Below are positions 45,896 through 57,740 of a DNA stretch of 64,000 bases, in pieces (position 1 is the first letter of the stretch; every line of letters starts with the position of its first letter). The stretch covers positions 31,601,972 through 31,665,971 of the forward strand of contig NC_090766.1 of the NCBI RefSeq assembly GCF_036898095.1, given 5' to 3'. The notes below the pieces were generated by a model. It had not been told where the DNA came from. It did no database searches and saw only the letters and a program-made list of their open reading frames with translations. The position numbers were made by a program, and so were the translations under genes. This DNA is from Palaemon carinicauda (Eukaryota > Arthropoda > Malacostraca > Decapoda > Palaemonidae).

Positions 45896-48204
45896 TTCCA
45901 TTATGTTAAACAAGAGACCACCTTCTTTTCATACACAAACACAGACAAAAAGTTAATACAGAAATTCTATTCATAACAAATATCCATGTGGCAGTAGTAA
46001 GGCTCAAAAAATAGTGGAAAAAGATGATAAATGAAGAGAATGGAAAGATCTCCTCTCCTGTCTCATTCCGTAAAGGGAAGAGTCGACGTGAAAACACTTA
46101 CGCTTTATGATAATGTGTCAGTAATGACATTATAGATATAGAAAATAGACATGAAAATTAACTTGACACACTGACCCATGTGACACTTAAAAGTCAGGTA
46201 TCTGATGATATCTGTCGATTTAATACAAATGAGTCAATTTGATGTGTGCGTAGATTTTTTAACCAGTCGCAAATGGTAATTTTCAGCATCTGAAAGAATT
46301 ACGTACAGAGTCCTAAGCCGTTTTCTTATTACTAAAGAACAGATTATTTTTGATGACTGTTCCTAGTAGATAACTGTATGAAATGCCACTATATGTAATA
46401 AAAATTGACCATGACCACAGTAATTTTGTCATGGGATAACATGGTATGATTAAATCATTCTCTTCAAACAATACAGTATTCAAAATAAAGTCAGTAGCCA
46501 TTTCTATAAACTAGCAATAAACTATATTCAGTAAAACCAAGGGGTACCTGAGGGATCCAAGCTAAAATAATAGCAAAGATGCATGTATTCTAAGCTGTAC
46601 CTATTCATTGCTAGATACTGTACAGTACTCAAATTCTAAAACAAATGCTTTTACTGGATAGAATTATGATGAAATATTTATAAACCTGAATGTCCATGAC
46701 CCTGGGCATTTCTAGATCCTGCCCGTGCATCTGGTTCTCTTGGTAATGTGTCAGTAAGGAGTGTAGTTTGTTGGTAATCCGCAAGCCCAGGACACGTTTC
46801 TAAACCCAAGTGAAGCGGGAAGAAGCAATTCACGTTTCAGATTAGTGTCAACACAGAATCATGAGGTTATATGATACTTTCTGAAATGGTCCCAAATTAT
46901 AAAACCCCAAAAATGATAATAAGGATATAATAAGGAAATAATAATGGAATGTGGTCAGTACATATCATAACATATTATAAGCTAAACTACAACCAGCCAT
47001 GTATCCTTACTTACGAACATTCTGACAATACTAGAGAAAAATGTTAGAGTAAATTGCTTTATCATATTGCAAGGAAAGCTGTAACAGCTTGAATCTCTCG
47101 GGGAAATGAAAGTAAATCATTCTACAGTAGCCTCAACTAGAAGAATCTCCACTATTACCCAACAGTAACTTAAAATAACATAATGAATTTTTAATTTCAA
47201 TTATTAACAAAGAAAACCCGAGGCTATACCTATTTATACTCTTCTTGGAGTCCTACTGCAAAAATTATATTTTATTATCTGAGGAAATGATTACCAATAA
47301 GATAGCAAATGAAAGAAAAAATTAATTTGAATAATATCCAAATAAGTAAATAGATTAATTAATAACTATATCAGTTACAGCAAATCTCGCATCTTTAATA
47401 ACTCTTTCCACAAGATAACACTTCGATGGAAAAGACAAGATATATGATAATAAATAACTTTTATACATCCAGTAAAAGCATAACCATGACAAAACCCGGG
47501 AAATCAATTTGAATACCATAAAAACAGTGTGTCCTTTTCTATATTTCAAATGATTCTAAATACTTTGATTATGACATTAGTACCTTTCTAAAACCATTTA
47601 AACTTCTCTTTGATACTTTGAAATCAAGCCGACAAAGATGAACGCTCCTGTAAATAATATCTCAAAATACTGTTTACATAATTCTGACATGGTTGTCAAA
47701 ATACAGTTCACCTTCATTGCATGTAAAGGTCCTAATGTTTTCTCATACATATCACAGTCAAATTGGATGACAGCAAATAAAGCTGAATAAAATTAGAGGC
47801 TAAGATGTGATATAATTAATAACAACAATATCCTATCATTTAGTGTTGTGCTTTTAAAAATATATCAACTACAGAATTCTCACAAAGTTTAGCATTTAAA
47901 AGTACCTGTATAAGCACCATAGAATTTAAAAGAGTAGAAGGCTTTAACCAAGATAAAAACGAGGTAAGCAAGCAAGCAGCTGGTCTCATTTGGTTTAAAA
48001 TGAAGTATTTATCAGCCCTCGAAGGAAGCTAAGCATGAATGAACAAGAAGTGTTAATTGTGAGAAGTGAGTGAAGGTTGATGTGAGCTTAATAAATCAAA
48101 AACCTTACTAAGAACTTGATTTCATGGCCTATAACTCATGATTCTCTCAACATCGATAACACTGTACTTCAGTGCTTTTGTTATCCATACAAAAAGTCCT
48201 CAAC
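45896..48204. other. Intron, AT-rich, nothing recognised
   Basis: No exon with splice borders, no repeat family and no long frame seen. Confidence 0.4.
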
Positions 48205-48400
48205 ATGGAGTTTTTATGATAAAACAAAGTTTTATGAATACTTTCCTGGCAGTTATATATATATAGCTGAGTCTCCGACTTCGGCAGAATTTAATCTAAA
48301 ATCGCGGCAACCGCCTTGTGGTGGTTGTGTGGTTAGATGGTTAACAACCCTTTCAGGGTGGTACCTGGAATCATTCCCGTTTTCTGTTCCTCAGATTATC
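48205..48400. repeat. DIRS D left ITR (uninterrupted)
   Basis: Inverted match to 57741-58227 once the 307-bp insertion is removed. It contains an intact TTAA at 48291-48294, the site that was hit in the right ITR. Confidence 0.88.
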
Positions 48401-48443
48401 TTTGCCCGACCTGTCTCCAGAGGGGAGGTGGGTGGACTTTAAA

Positions 48444-48550
48444 ATATATATATAACTGCCAGGTAAGTATTCATAAAACTTTGTTTTATCATAAAAACTC
48501 CATTTTTATGAATAGTACTTACCTGGCAGCTATATATATATATAGCTGAT
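48444..48550. repeat. DIRS D internal complementary region
   Basis: It contains CATAAAACTTTGTTTTATCA and ATAAAAACTCCAT (left ITR edge, reversed), then TTTATGAATAGTACTTACCT (right ITR edge read inward). Confidence 0.85.
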
Positions 48551-48997
48551 TCACACATTTGGAGGAGGGAAACAGACAGAAAAACATAGTTGGGGAAACA
48601 ACAAAAGAGTTGTAGGAGAAAAAACACCTTGATTCCTTACCTGCTAAGTTAGCTGACTTCAAAGGTTACTGCCTCTAGAGTCGCTTTCCCTTAGGAGTGT
48701 TCAGCCAGGAGTAGACCTGCTACACTGCAAACAACTCAATCGAGTCTGTCAAAGGGGTAGGACCAACAACTTGACTAGACTTCAGAAACTACCTTCGCCC
48801 CATATAATAAAAAAATAACTTACAACCTTACTAAAACTAACTATCTAACCTTGCAGAAATAGATATAAGCTATCTATCTGGACTGAGGGAACCGTACCAT
48901 AAGACGAGGACCTCAGACAACCATAATAAACACAAACTTATATACCTTATATACCTGTACACAAACTAAGGTTGAGTGGGGGTAGTAACTCCTTTGC

Positions 48998-49485
48998 CTA
49001 ATACGAAGCTGCAGCTACGTATGGGCCCAAGGTATAACACTTGTCATAGTCCACTCTTACCTCTCTGAGGTAATGAGAAGCGAAGACAGAGTTGCTCCTC
49101 CAGAACGTTGCGTCCATGATCTGCCTAACTGACATATTTTTCCGGTATGCCAGTGAGGTAGCAATGGCTCTTACTTCGTGAGCCCGTACTCTCAACAGGG
49201 CAAAGTTTTCTTCCTCACATAAGAGGTGGGCTTCCCTAATAGTTTCCCTCAGGAAAAAGGACAAAGCGTTCTTTGACAGGGTTTTTTGAGGATCCTTCAC
49301 CGAACACCATAACGAGTTGGATGCACCCCTCACGTTCTTGGTGTGGGCCAAATAAGCCTTGAGAGCCCTAACCAGGCAGAGGAGGCTTTCCTGTTCCTGA
49401 CCCACTAGATTCGTGAGGTTAGGGACTTCAAAAGTCCTGGGCCAGGGTTTCGAAGGGTTCTCGTTCTTGGCAAGAAAGTCAAACC
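48998..49485 (-). pseudogene. Tyrosine recombinase of DIRS D, C-terminal catalytic part
   Basis: The frame reads RFDFLAKNENP, then VRALKAYLAHT, RAHEVRAIATSLAYRKN (catalytic His and Arg), ATFWRSNSVFASHYLREV (Trp, His and Tyr nucleophile). It is cut off from its N-terminal half by the TTAA element starting at 49490. Joining across one TTAA keeps the alignment with A, with one TAA codon near the junction. Confidence 0.82.
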
Positions 49486-49489
49486 TTAA

Positions 49490-52400
49490 CCCTGGAACGG
49501 TACGGTGGGTCGTCCGCGACCCCGAACGTCAAAAAAAAAAAAAAGAGGTTTTTCTCACATGACTCACCCCCGTGACTGAATTTGTGGGTGATCGACCTGC
49601 AGTAGGTGTCTCGCCTACACGCTCTAGTAGTGTCCAGATGTGTATTGCTGTAGCTGTACTCCTTCCCCGATTTCTGAGACGCGTCGGGGTCGAGCGCGAC
49701 CGAGTTTACCCTTCTAAGGTAATTTGCATAATTATCAAAGTTATTACGTATTATGAAATTGTCGTAGAATGGTGCAACTTGTATAGGTTATCAGTTCTGG
49801 AAAGTCTTGGTGGATTGTTTGGCTACCATGTCCATGATTTTTTTTTCTTTAGTTAAAATGTCGTTCATCACCACGAGGACCATTTTACCGCGAGTGCCCC
49901 TTTTTCATTTTTTTTCATTTTTTTGCCAAGTCATTTTTCCGTAAGATATTGCCAAATAGTGTCGTAAAACTTTTGCTTTTTTAGTGTTGGAAAGTGTGTC
50001 TAGATGATCTGGCTACCCATGCGTGACTTTGTTTTTGTCAGATACGACGTAGTTATTGGTATATTGGGTATTTAACTGCGGTTGCCAATTTCTGTTTTTT
50101 TTTCAATATTTGTAAAAATTTACTACGTAGTAAGGAATTGCCGTATATTATTTTTTTTTTTTCATGTTTATGTGTTAGAAAGTGTGCCTTGATGGTTGGG
50201 CTAACACGTGCATGTCTTTTTTTTTATCTTAGATGCCCAATATTAGAATGTTGGGCATTTTTCCGGGAGTGCCCCTTTTTATTTGTTTTGCATTTTTTTG
50301 CTTAGTCATGTTACCGTAAGGAATTGGCAAGTAGTGTCGCAAAACTTATATTTTTATAGTGTTGGAAAGTGTTTCTAGATGATCTGGCTACCCATGCCTA
50401 TTTTTTTTAGCCAGATATAGCGTATATATAGGTATGTGTTCGATTTTCCTGTGATTGCCATTTTTTCGTTTTTTCCCATTTCTTTCAAAATTACTACGTA
50501 CTAAGGAACTATCACAGAGTAATGATTCATTTAGATGTTTATTTGTCGGAAAATGTGCCTTGATGGTTTGCCTAGCACATGGCTGAAATTTTTTTTTCTG
50601 AAATGCGTATAATAAAATGTTGACCATTTTTCCGCGAGTGCCCCTTTTTATTTGTTTTGCATTTTTTTACTTAGTCATGTTACCGTAAGGAATTGGCAAG
50701 AAGTGTCGCAAAACTTATAATTTTATAGTGTTGGAAAGTGTTTCTAGATGATCTGGCTACCCATGCCTATCTTTTTTTTTAGCCAGATATGGCGTATATA
50801 TAGATATGTGTTCGATTTTCCTGTGATTGCCATTTTTTCGTTTTTTTCCCATTTCTTTCAAAATTACTACGTACGAAGGAACTATCACAGAGTAATGATT
50901 CATTTAGATGTTCATTTGTCGGTAAATGTGCCTTGATGGTTTGCCTAGCACGTGGCTGAATTTTTTTTTCTGAAATGCCGTATATTAGAATGTTAGCCAT
51001 TTTTCCGCGAGTGCCCCTTTTTATTTGTTTTGTATTTTATTGCTTAGTCATGTTACCGTAAGGAATTGGCAAGTAGTGTCCCAAACCTTATATTTTTATA
51101 GTGTTGGAAAGTGTTTCTAGATTATCTGGCTACCCATGCCTATCTTTTTTTTAGCCAGATATGGCGTATATATAGGTATGTGTTCGATTTTCCTGTGATT
51201 GCCATTTTTTCGTTTTTTCCCATTTCTTTCAAAATTACTACGCACTAAGGAACTATCACAGAGTAATGATTCATTTAGATGTTTATTTGTCGGAAAATGT
51301 GCCTTGATGGTTTGCCTAGTACGTGGATGAAATATTTTTTTTCTGAAATGCCGTATATTAGAATGTTGGCCATTTTTCCGCGAGTGCCCCTTTTTATTTG
51401 TTTTGCATTTTTTTGCTTAGTCATGTTACCGTAAGGAATTGGCAAGTAGTGTCGCAAAACTTGTATTTTTATAGTGTTGGAAAGTGTTTCTAGATGATCT
51501 GGCTACCCATGCCTATCTTTATTTTTAGCCAGATATGGCGTATATATATAGGTATGTGTTCGATTTTCCTGCGATTGCCACTTTTTTGTTTTTCCCATTT
51601 CTTTCAAAATTACTACGTACTAAGGAACTATCACAGAGTAATGATTCCTCTAGATGTTTATTTTTCGGAAAATTTTGTTTACTTCTTTTTTGATTGAATA
51701 TCATCAAATTTTTTTAGCTAAAATATTATATTGTTTTACATTTTTTTTTTTTTTATTTCCCTTCAAAAAATTTTTTTGGGGTCAGAATTTTAATTTTATA
51801 GTCGTAAAATAATCGACAATTATCCAGCAACCCACCATACAATTTTTATGCATATCCAAGAATAATTAGATTAGTAAATAACACCTTGAAATTGATATAC
51901 CCTTCCTACATTTCAAGTGGCAGATTAGGGAGTCTGAGTCAGTGTGGTTGGCGGCCATTTTGTGGACATATCCGAAGCGTAAGTTGCCCTATCTATATAT
52001 ATTCTTGTTCCCTATAGAATTTGTGATATTTTGGTATATTTTTACCTGCATAAATATCATATTATATATTAAATATATGTATTTTTTTACGAAATTTCTA
52101 AGTACTCAAAAAATTACCTTTAGATATGGCCCCTGATATAAATGTAATTTACAAAATAATGAAGATTTTTTTACATATTTCTATTTTAGGATAACATATG
52201 TTTATTCCCTAAAAAAAATAGCCACTTCCTATTTCATTTGGGTACCCAAAAAAATTCATGAAATTTGGACAAATCTTTTTGGCCAAAAAAAGTTACCCTT
52301 TTTTTCTCATTTCAGATCTTCACCTCCATGGGTCTGACTTCATCCAAAATACATCAAGATGTGTCCTAAACATTCAAGAATCAATTCCTAAAAGGATTTG

Positions 52401-52673
52401 TGTATATATGTATAAACTTTTTTTTTATGAATTTTTATGTAAGGTCTTTTTTTTCTACTTAATTTTTTAAAATATTTATAATAAATAGTTTTTCTGCAGA
52501 TGAGTAGTATTTATCTTTACAGTTGTTTTAAGCATTCATTTAAGTTTTTTTGGCAAAAGAAAAAAGGAGGTTACTGCAAAAACTGATTTTTCAAGAATTT
52601 TTTTTTGGCGTCGGGGTCGCGCGCGTCCGAGTATACCCTTAAAGGGGTGTCCGAGGAGCGTACCTATCCAGGG
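49490..52673. mobile_element. TTAA-flanked, piggyBac-like non-autonomous element, 3.2 kb
   Basis: It is flanked by TTAA at 49486-49489 and 52674-52677. Ends are CCCTGGAACGGTACG and the inverted counterpart of CCCTGGATAGGTACG. Inside both ends lie related blocks with CGCGACCCCGA next to A/T runs. A right-end-like block (ACGCGTCGGGGTCGAGCGCG) also occurs at about 49678-49720, so the left end holds an internal inverted repeat. There is no transposase; most of the body is AT-rich, with a tandem array at about 49760-51700. It interrupts the YR of DIRS D. Confidence 0.8.
49760..51700. repeat. Tandem array of about 370-bp units inside the TTAA element
   Basis: The landmark (T/A)CCGCGAGTGCCCCTTTTT occurs near 49886, 50261, 50630, 51003 and 51376, a period of 369-375 bp. 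Units share GTTGGAAAGTGTTTCTAGAT, GTTCGATTTTCCTGTGATTG and runs of T. The first unit is the most diverged. Confidence 0.88.
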
Positions 52674-52677
52674 TTAA

Positions 52678-54006
52678 GGCACAAACCGCTCCATTTTAAT
52701 TGAAGCCTATAAGTTTCTCGATTGCCTGGACCTCGCTGACCCTTCTGGCAGTCACTAGAGTCAAAAGGAAGAGGGTTTTCTTAGTCACATCTCGAAGAGA
52801 GACTTGCGAGATAGGCTCAAATTTCTTGGAGCACAGAAACTTAAACACCACATCCAGGTTCTAAGATGGGGGTCTTAACTGTACTTGCTTCGTCGTCTCA
52901 AAGGACCTAACGAGGTCCTGCAAGTCCTTATTCTGAGACAACTCTAAGCCTCTATGCCTAAAGACAGTTGAGAGCATGCTCCTGTATCCTTTAATGGTAG
53001 ATACAGCCAGCTTAGCATCCTGCCTGAGGTACAAAAGAAAGTCTGCAATCTGGCTTAGAGAGGTAGAGGACGAGAAAACCTTGTGCCTCTTGCACCAAGC
53101 TCTAAAGGTCTCCCACTTTGACTGGTAGACTCTTTGTGAAGAGATCCTCCTTGCTTTGGCAATAGCTTTCGCCGCTTGTGCCGAAAAGCCTCGAGATCTA
53201 ACGAGCTTCTCGACAGTCTGAAGGCAGTTTTGATGAAATCTCTCGAAGTGGGGTTGTCTGAGAAGATCTGGACTTGCCGGGAGTCTTCTTGGAACGTCTA
53301 TCAGCATGCCTACCACTTCGGTGAACCATTCCCTTGCAGGCCAGAATGGAGCCACTAGGATCATTCGTCCCGAATCGAGGAGAGCAAATTTTCTGACAAC
53401 CAGATTGATGATCTTGAACGGGGGAAAGGCATACATGTCCAACCCCGTCCAATCCATTAAGAAGGCGTCCACTGCAACAGCTTCCTCGTCCGGGACTAGG
53501 GAGCAGTAGTTGGGGATCCTCTTGTTCAAACTGGAGGCGAAAAGGTCTATTACAGGTCTGCCCCACAACTTCCAGAGGCTCTGACAGACATGTGGGTTGT
53601 GAGTCCACTCTGTGGGAAGAACTTGTCCCCTCCTGCTGAGAATGTCTGCCCTGATGTTTCTCTGCCCTTGAACAAACCTCGTCAACAGCTGAGTCTTGTT
53701 CTTGTTCGCCAAAAGGAGAAGCTCTCTCGCAGTTGTGAACAGAGAGAGGGAGTGGGTTCCCCCTTGTTTCCTTATGTACACGAGAGCTGTGGTGTTGTCT
53801 GAATTGATCTCCACAGTCTTTCCTGACACTGAGGTTCTGAAGGCCTTTAGCCCTAACAAAATGGCCATCAATTCCTTCCTGATGATATGCCAACTGATCT
53901 GACTCCCTTCCCAAATACCTGAGACCTCTTTGTTCCCTAGTGTTGTTCCCCAGCCTGACTCGGACGCGTCTGAGAATAACACTAGGTCGGGGTTCTTCTT
54001 GAACAA
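52678..54006 (-). pseudogene. RNase H and N-terminal tyrosine recombinase of DIRS D, one frame
   Basis: The frame 54006-52861 encodes LVLFSDASESGWGTTLG (RNase H Asp), KELMAILLGLKAF (Glu), INSDNTTALVYIRKQGG (Asp), ADILSRRGQ and FPPFKIINLVVRK. It continues without a break into YR: NCLQTVEKLVRSRGF, RRISSQRVYQSKWETFRAWC, IKGYRSMLSTVFRHRG. A TAG at about 52861 (RPPS then stop; Trp in A) interrupts it. The same frame then continues to TARRVSEVQAI (catalytic Arg) and up to the TTAA junction. Confidence 0.82.
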
Positions 54007-55150
54007 GGAGATCCCTTTTCACAACAGAGCTGGGTCCAGCCACCACATCATAAGATCCTTGATCTTTGTCGGTATGGGAAAAGAAAAAGAGTTCTCCTGG
54101 ATCTTTCTGTTCCAAACCTTTGCGAGGAAGTGTTGTAGAGGCCTTAGGTGCAGTCTCCCCAACGGGACAAACTGCTCTAGGTAGGATAGAGTTCCCAGCA
54201 GACTCATCCACTCCTTCGCTGAGCATTCTTGTTTCTTTAAAAAATTCCTTGACTTTGTCTAGGCACCTGGTCTGCCTCTCCTGGGAGGGAGAAGCCCGAA
54301 AAAGAACTGAATTCAGAACTATCCCCAAATAGAGAATAGTCTGATTCGCCTCGGTCTAAGACTTCCCCCAGTTGACGATGAGTCCCAGGTCCTGAGTCAT
54401 CGTATATGTCTTCAGTATGTCCTCCAGACATTTTTCTATCGACTGTGATTGGATCAGCCATCGTCAAGATAGAAGGATACCCTTATCCCCTCCTGGTGTA
54501 ACCAGCCTGCCACATTCGCCATTAGTCTGGTGAAAACTTGGGGAGCTGTGCTGAGACCGAAGCAAAGTGCCCTGAATTGGAAGCACTTGCCCTGGAACAC
54601 AAATCTCAGATATCTCCTTGAAGACGGATGAATGGGGACGTGAAAATAAGCGTCCTGCAGGTCAAGAGATACCATCCAGTCGCCTGGATGAACTGCAGCC
54701 AGCACTGACTGAGTCGTCTCCATGGAGAACTTTGTTTTCTCCACAAAAGCGTCCAGAGAGCTGACATCTAGGACTGGTCTCCATCCACCCGAGTTCTTGG
54801 GAACCAGAAACATGCGATTGTAAAAGCCTGGGGAGGTAAGGTCTTGAACCAGCTCTATTGCTCCCTTGACCAACATCTGGTCGACTAGCTCCAGAAGAGC
54901 CTCTCGTTTCCCCGCGTCTGTGTACTGAGCCACTAAGGCTAGGGGAGTGTCTGAGAGAGGTGGTTTCTTTAAAAAGGGGATCTTGTAACCTTCCTTGACG
55001 ACCGAGAGGGACCAGATGTCCGCCCCTCTCCTTTTCCAAGACTGCCAAAAACGAGACAGTCTTGCCCTACTGGTGTCTGGAGGACTACCATCTCCTTTTT
55101 TGGATCGGGGCCTAAACGCACCTCTGCTGGTCCTTGGCCCTGACTCTTGT
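54007..55150 (-). pseudogene. Reverse transcriptase of DIRS D
   Basis: It is fused in frame to the gag-like part upstream: RFWQSWKRRGADIWSLSVVK, LVDQMLVKGAIELVQD, GGWRPVLDVSSLDAFVEK, LDLQDAYFHVPIHPSSRRY, CFGLSTAPQVFTRLM and VSFYLDD. Directly after YLDD the frame breaks (DDG then TGA) by loss of about one base at 54460. The thumb then appears in other frames (LIQSQSIEKCLEDILKTY; YLGIVLNSVLFRASPSQE), returning to the original frame before RNase H. Confidence 0.82.
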
Positions 55151-57585
55151 CTTCTCCCCCTAAAATCTGCTCTCAAGGAGGTCCTGCCCCAAAAGGGCTG
55201 TTGAAACTTCTCTTCCTTCTTCAGAGGAGCAGGAGCAACAGGTAAGGTTTTCCTAGCAGACCGAGACAAAAGGTCCTGAGTAGCCTTCTGTGCCAGAGAA
55301 AGGGAGATATCTCTGACCAGAGCTTCAGGAAAGAGATGACGTGAAAAAGGGGCGTAAAGCAGCTCCGACTTCTGGGCAACAGTCACAGATCTAGAGGTGA
55401 AGGAGCACAAAAGGGCCCTCTTCTTTAAGACCCCTGCTGAGAAAAGGGAAGCCAATTCATTCGCCCCATCCCTTAGAGCTTTGTCCATGCAGGACATGAT
55501 ACTCGTCAGGTCCTTCGTGTCCTCCAGGAGTTCAGTCTTCCTGGCCAGAGTCCCGAGAGACCAGTCCAGGAAGCTAAAAACCTCGAAAACCCTGAAAATT
55601 CCCTTGCCGAGGTGATCAAGCTCCAACATGGACCACATCACCTTGGCAGAGTTTAAAGCATGCCTTCTTGCCGAGTCCAAAAGAGCAGAGAAGTCACTTT
55701 GGGAGGAGGCAGACACTCCTAACCCCAAAAGTTCCCCTGTCTCATACCACATACCGGCCTTGGAAGCGAGCCGAGATAGTGAGAAAGAAAAGGTGGTCTT
55801 GACAGATTGTCTCCGTTCCTTCATCCAATCATCCACCTTAGCGAGAGCTTTCCAGGCCGAAATTGAAAGTTTCATTTTGATGAAGGCCGAAGACTTTGTA
55901 GCTTTCTTCCTGATAAATTGAGACTGAGGAGAACGAGGGGCCGAAGGTTGAAATTCCTCCCCATAAAGTTCCAAAAGAGAGCGAGAAAGAACCTTATAAT
56001 CACTAGCAGAGTCGGCAGGTTTTTCTTCCTCTTCCGAAATATCTTCGAGGTCCTGCTCAAGGATAACATCTTGAAGAGTTGGGCTGTAAGCAGTCTGGCA
56101 CTGAGAGCCGTTTGAATCCTGGCGCCGAGCGCACCTAAAATCCTATCGGCGAGAAGCAGTATCGTCACGATGGCAAGAAGCAGTATCATCACGATGACGA
56201 GAAGCGGTATCGTCACAATGACGAGAAACGGAATTGTCCTGAAAAGGCAGGCTGCTTTCGTCCTGAAAATGCAGGCTGCCTTCGTCTTGAAAATGCAGAC
56301 TGCATTCGTCCTGTTTCCTAAAAAACGAGGCGGTAACGTCCTGGCGTTTCGAATTAGAAACGGAATCGTCCTGGCGCCGAGAACGAGAGGCAGTATCGTC
56401 CTGGCGCCGAGAGCAGGAGGAAGTAAATTCCTGGCAGCGTGACAATGAAGAGGGTGTGCGTTGTCGTACGGCTGACGAAGAGCGCAGAGGTTTCTTGGGA
56501 GAGAGACTAAGTTCCCTCTTAGAAGATGATCTCTCAACAGGTAAAGAGACGTCCTTACGTCTGACGGACTGTGAAGGAGGGTGGCTGAAAGCTTGAACTA
56601 ACGATGTAAGTTGTTCCTGCATAACAGCCATGAAAGCTTTAGCAACCTCCGCTGGTTCTCGCAGTTCCGAAGGAGGCAGTTGTCGTACGGCTTGATTGGG
56701 AGCGCTGGCAGAAGCAGCAGGGAGTTTAGCAGGAATAACTGGGCTAGGGACTCTCTGTTTCGTCCTCTTAACAGGAACATCGAAATCGTCTTCCGAAGGA
56801 TCAGGTTCTCGGCTACTCGAACCGGGAGAGGGAGAGCGAGACTGCACATCCCGGTTCCACCCTCTCTTCGTTGGTCTTGATTCGTAACGCCAATTACGTC
56901 TGAGAGAAGGATCAGGTGAAGACACAAACGTATCCGAAACGCCTTTTCTACGGCGGTCAAGAGCAGCCTGGGAGGTCGCAACAGGACTGTCTGAGGCGAC
57001 GACTGACCAAGGATAAGCACCTCTCATCCCCTTTCGACTTTCGACGTACCTTCTCCCTTGGTCCTGGGAGCTTGGTAGAGGTCTAGACCTAGGGGTATGA
57101 CAGATTCGATCAGTCGCCACCTCCACTGCACTTTCACAAGCACTAATTTCACCTACACCCTTACCTTTAAAGGCCTTAAGTTGTGCTTTAATGGCCTCTA
57201 ACTCAGCACCTATCCTAGCATACCCAGGGTCATCCATAGGCACAGATCCTGCAGAAGGGGCAGGAGTTACTACATTCAGGGAAGGAATAACTTCCAAAGA
57301 GGTTACAATTAAAGGGTCAATAGATAAATCTAAGCTAGCTTCACTAGCAGACTTTGACTTTGATTTAGCTCTCCTAGCTCTATCAACTTCAAGTTTGCGC
57401 ACATAGCGCTTCATAGCTAACCAATTATCATCATTTAAACCCTCGCATTCCTCGCACCTATTATCTAGTGCCCATTCAAACCCCCTGCAACCCATACAGA
57501 TAGTGTGAGGGTCAACCGACAATTTCGGTAACCTCATCTTGCAAATATCATTCGCACATATACGAATATGAATTTTTTCACTCAT
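55151..57585 (-). pseudogene. Gag-like region of DIRS D, in frame with RT
   Basis: The start ATG is at 57585 (MSEKIHIRICANDICKMRL), then DPHTICMGCRGFEWALDNRC and EECEGLNDDNW, the shared Cys-rich N-terminal motif. It continues through a basic segment (RRAKSKSKSASEAS), Ser/Pro-rich sequence and a run of 24-bp repeats (RHRDDTAS units at about 56150-56240). A TAG at 56143 is followed in the same frame by an acidic stretch (EDISEEEEKPADSASDY) and the conserved part (FSFLDWSLGTLARKTELLED, SFTSRSVTVAQ). It ends in a Gly/Arg/Ser-rich tail running straight into RT. Confidence 0.68.
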
Positions 57586-57740
57586 GGTAATGAAGCAAAA
57601 AAGACAAAAAAACAAAAACAAACACGATTGCCAAATCCCAACACAGTGTACTTCACCAAAAACGAAGTCCAAAAAAGCGATGAAGGGAAAGCGATCCGAA
57701 TAAACTCTAAAAGGCGTACAACGATGTTGTCGATCCGGCC

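Noticed and set aside
48116..48442. Plus-strand 108-codon frame across the left end of DIRS D
   Set aside because: It crosses the ITR boundary and repeats in the right ITR in reverse; not a gene.
49860..51700. CRISPR-like or gene array in the 370-bp repeats
   Set aside because: T-rich tandem units without conserved frames; the short frames change between units.
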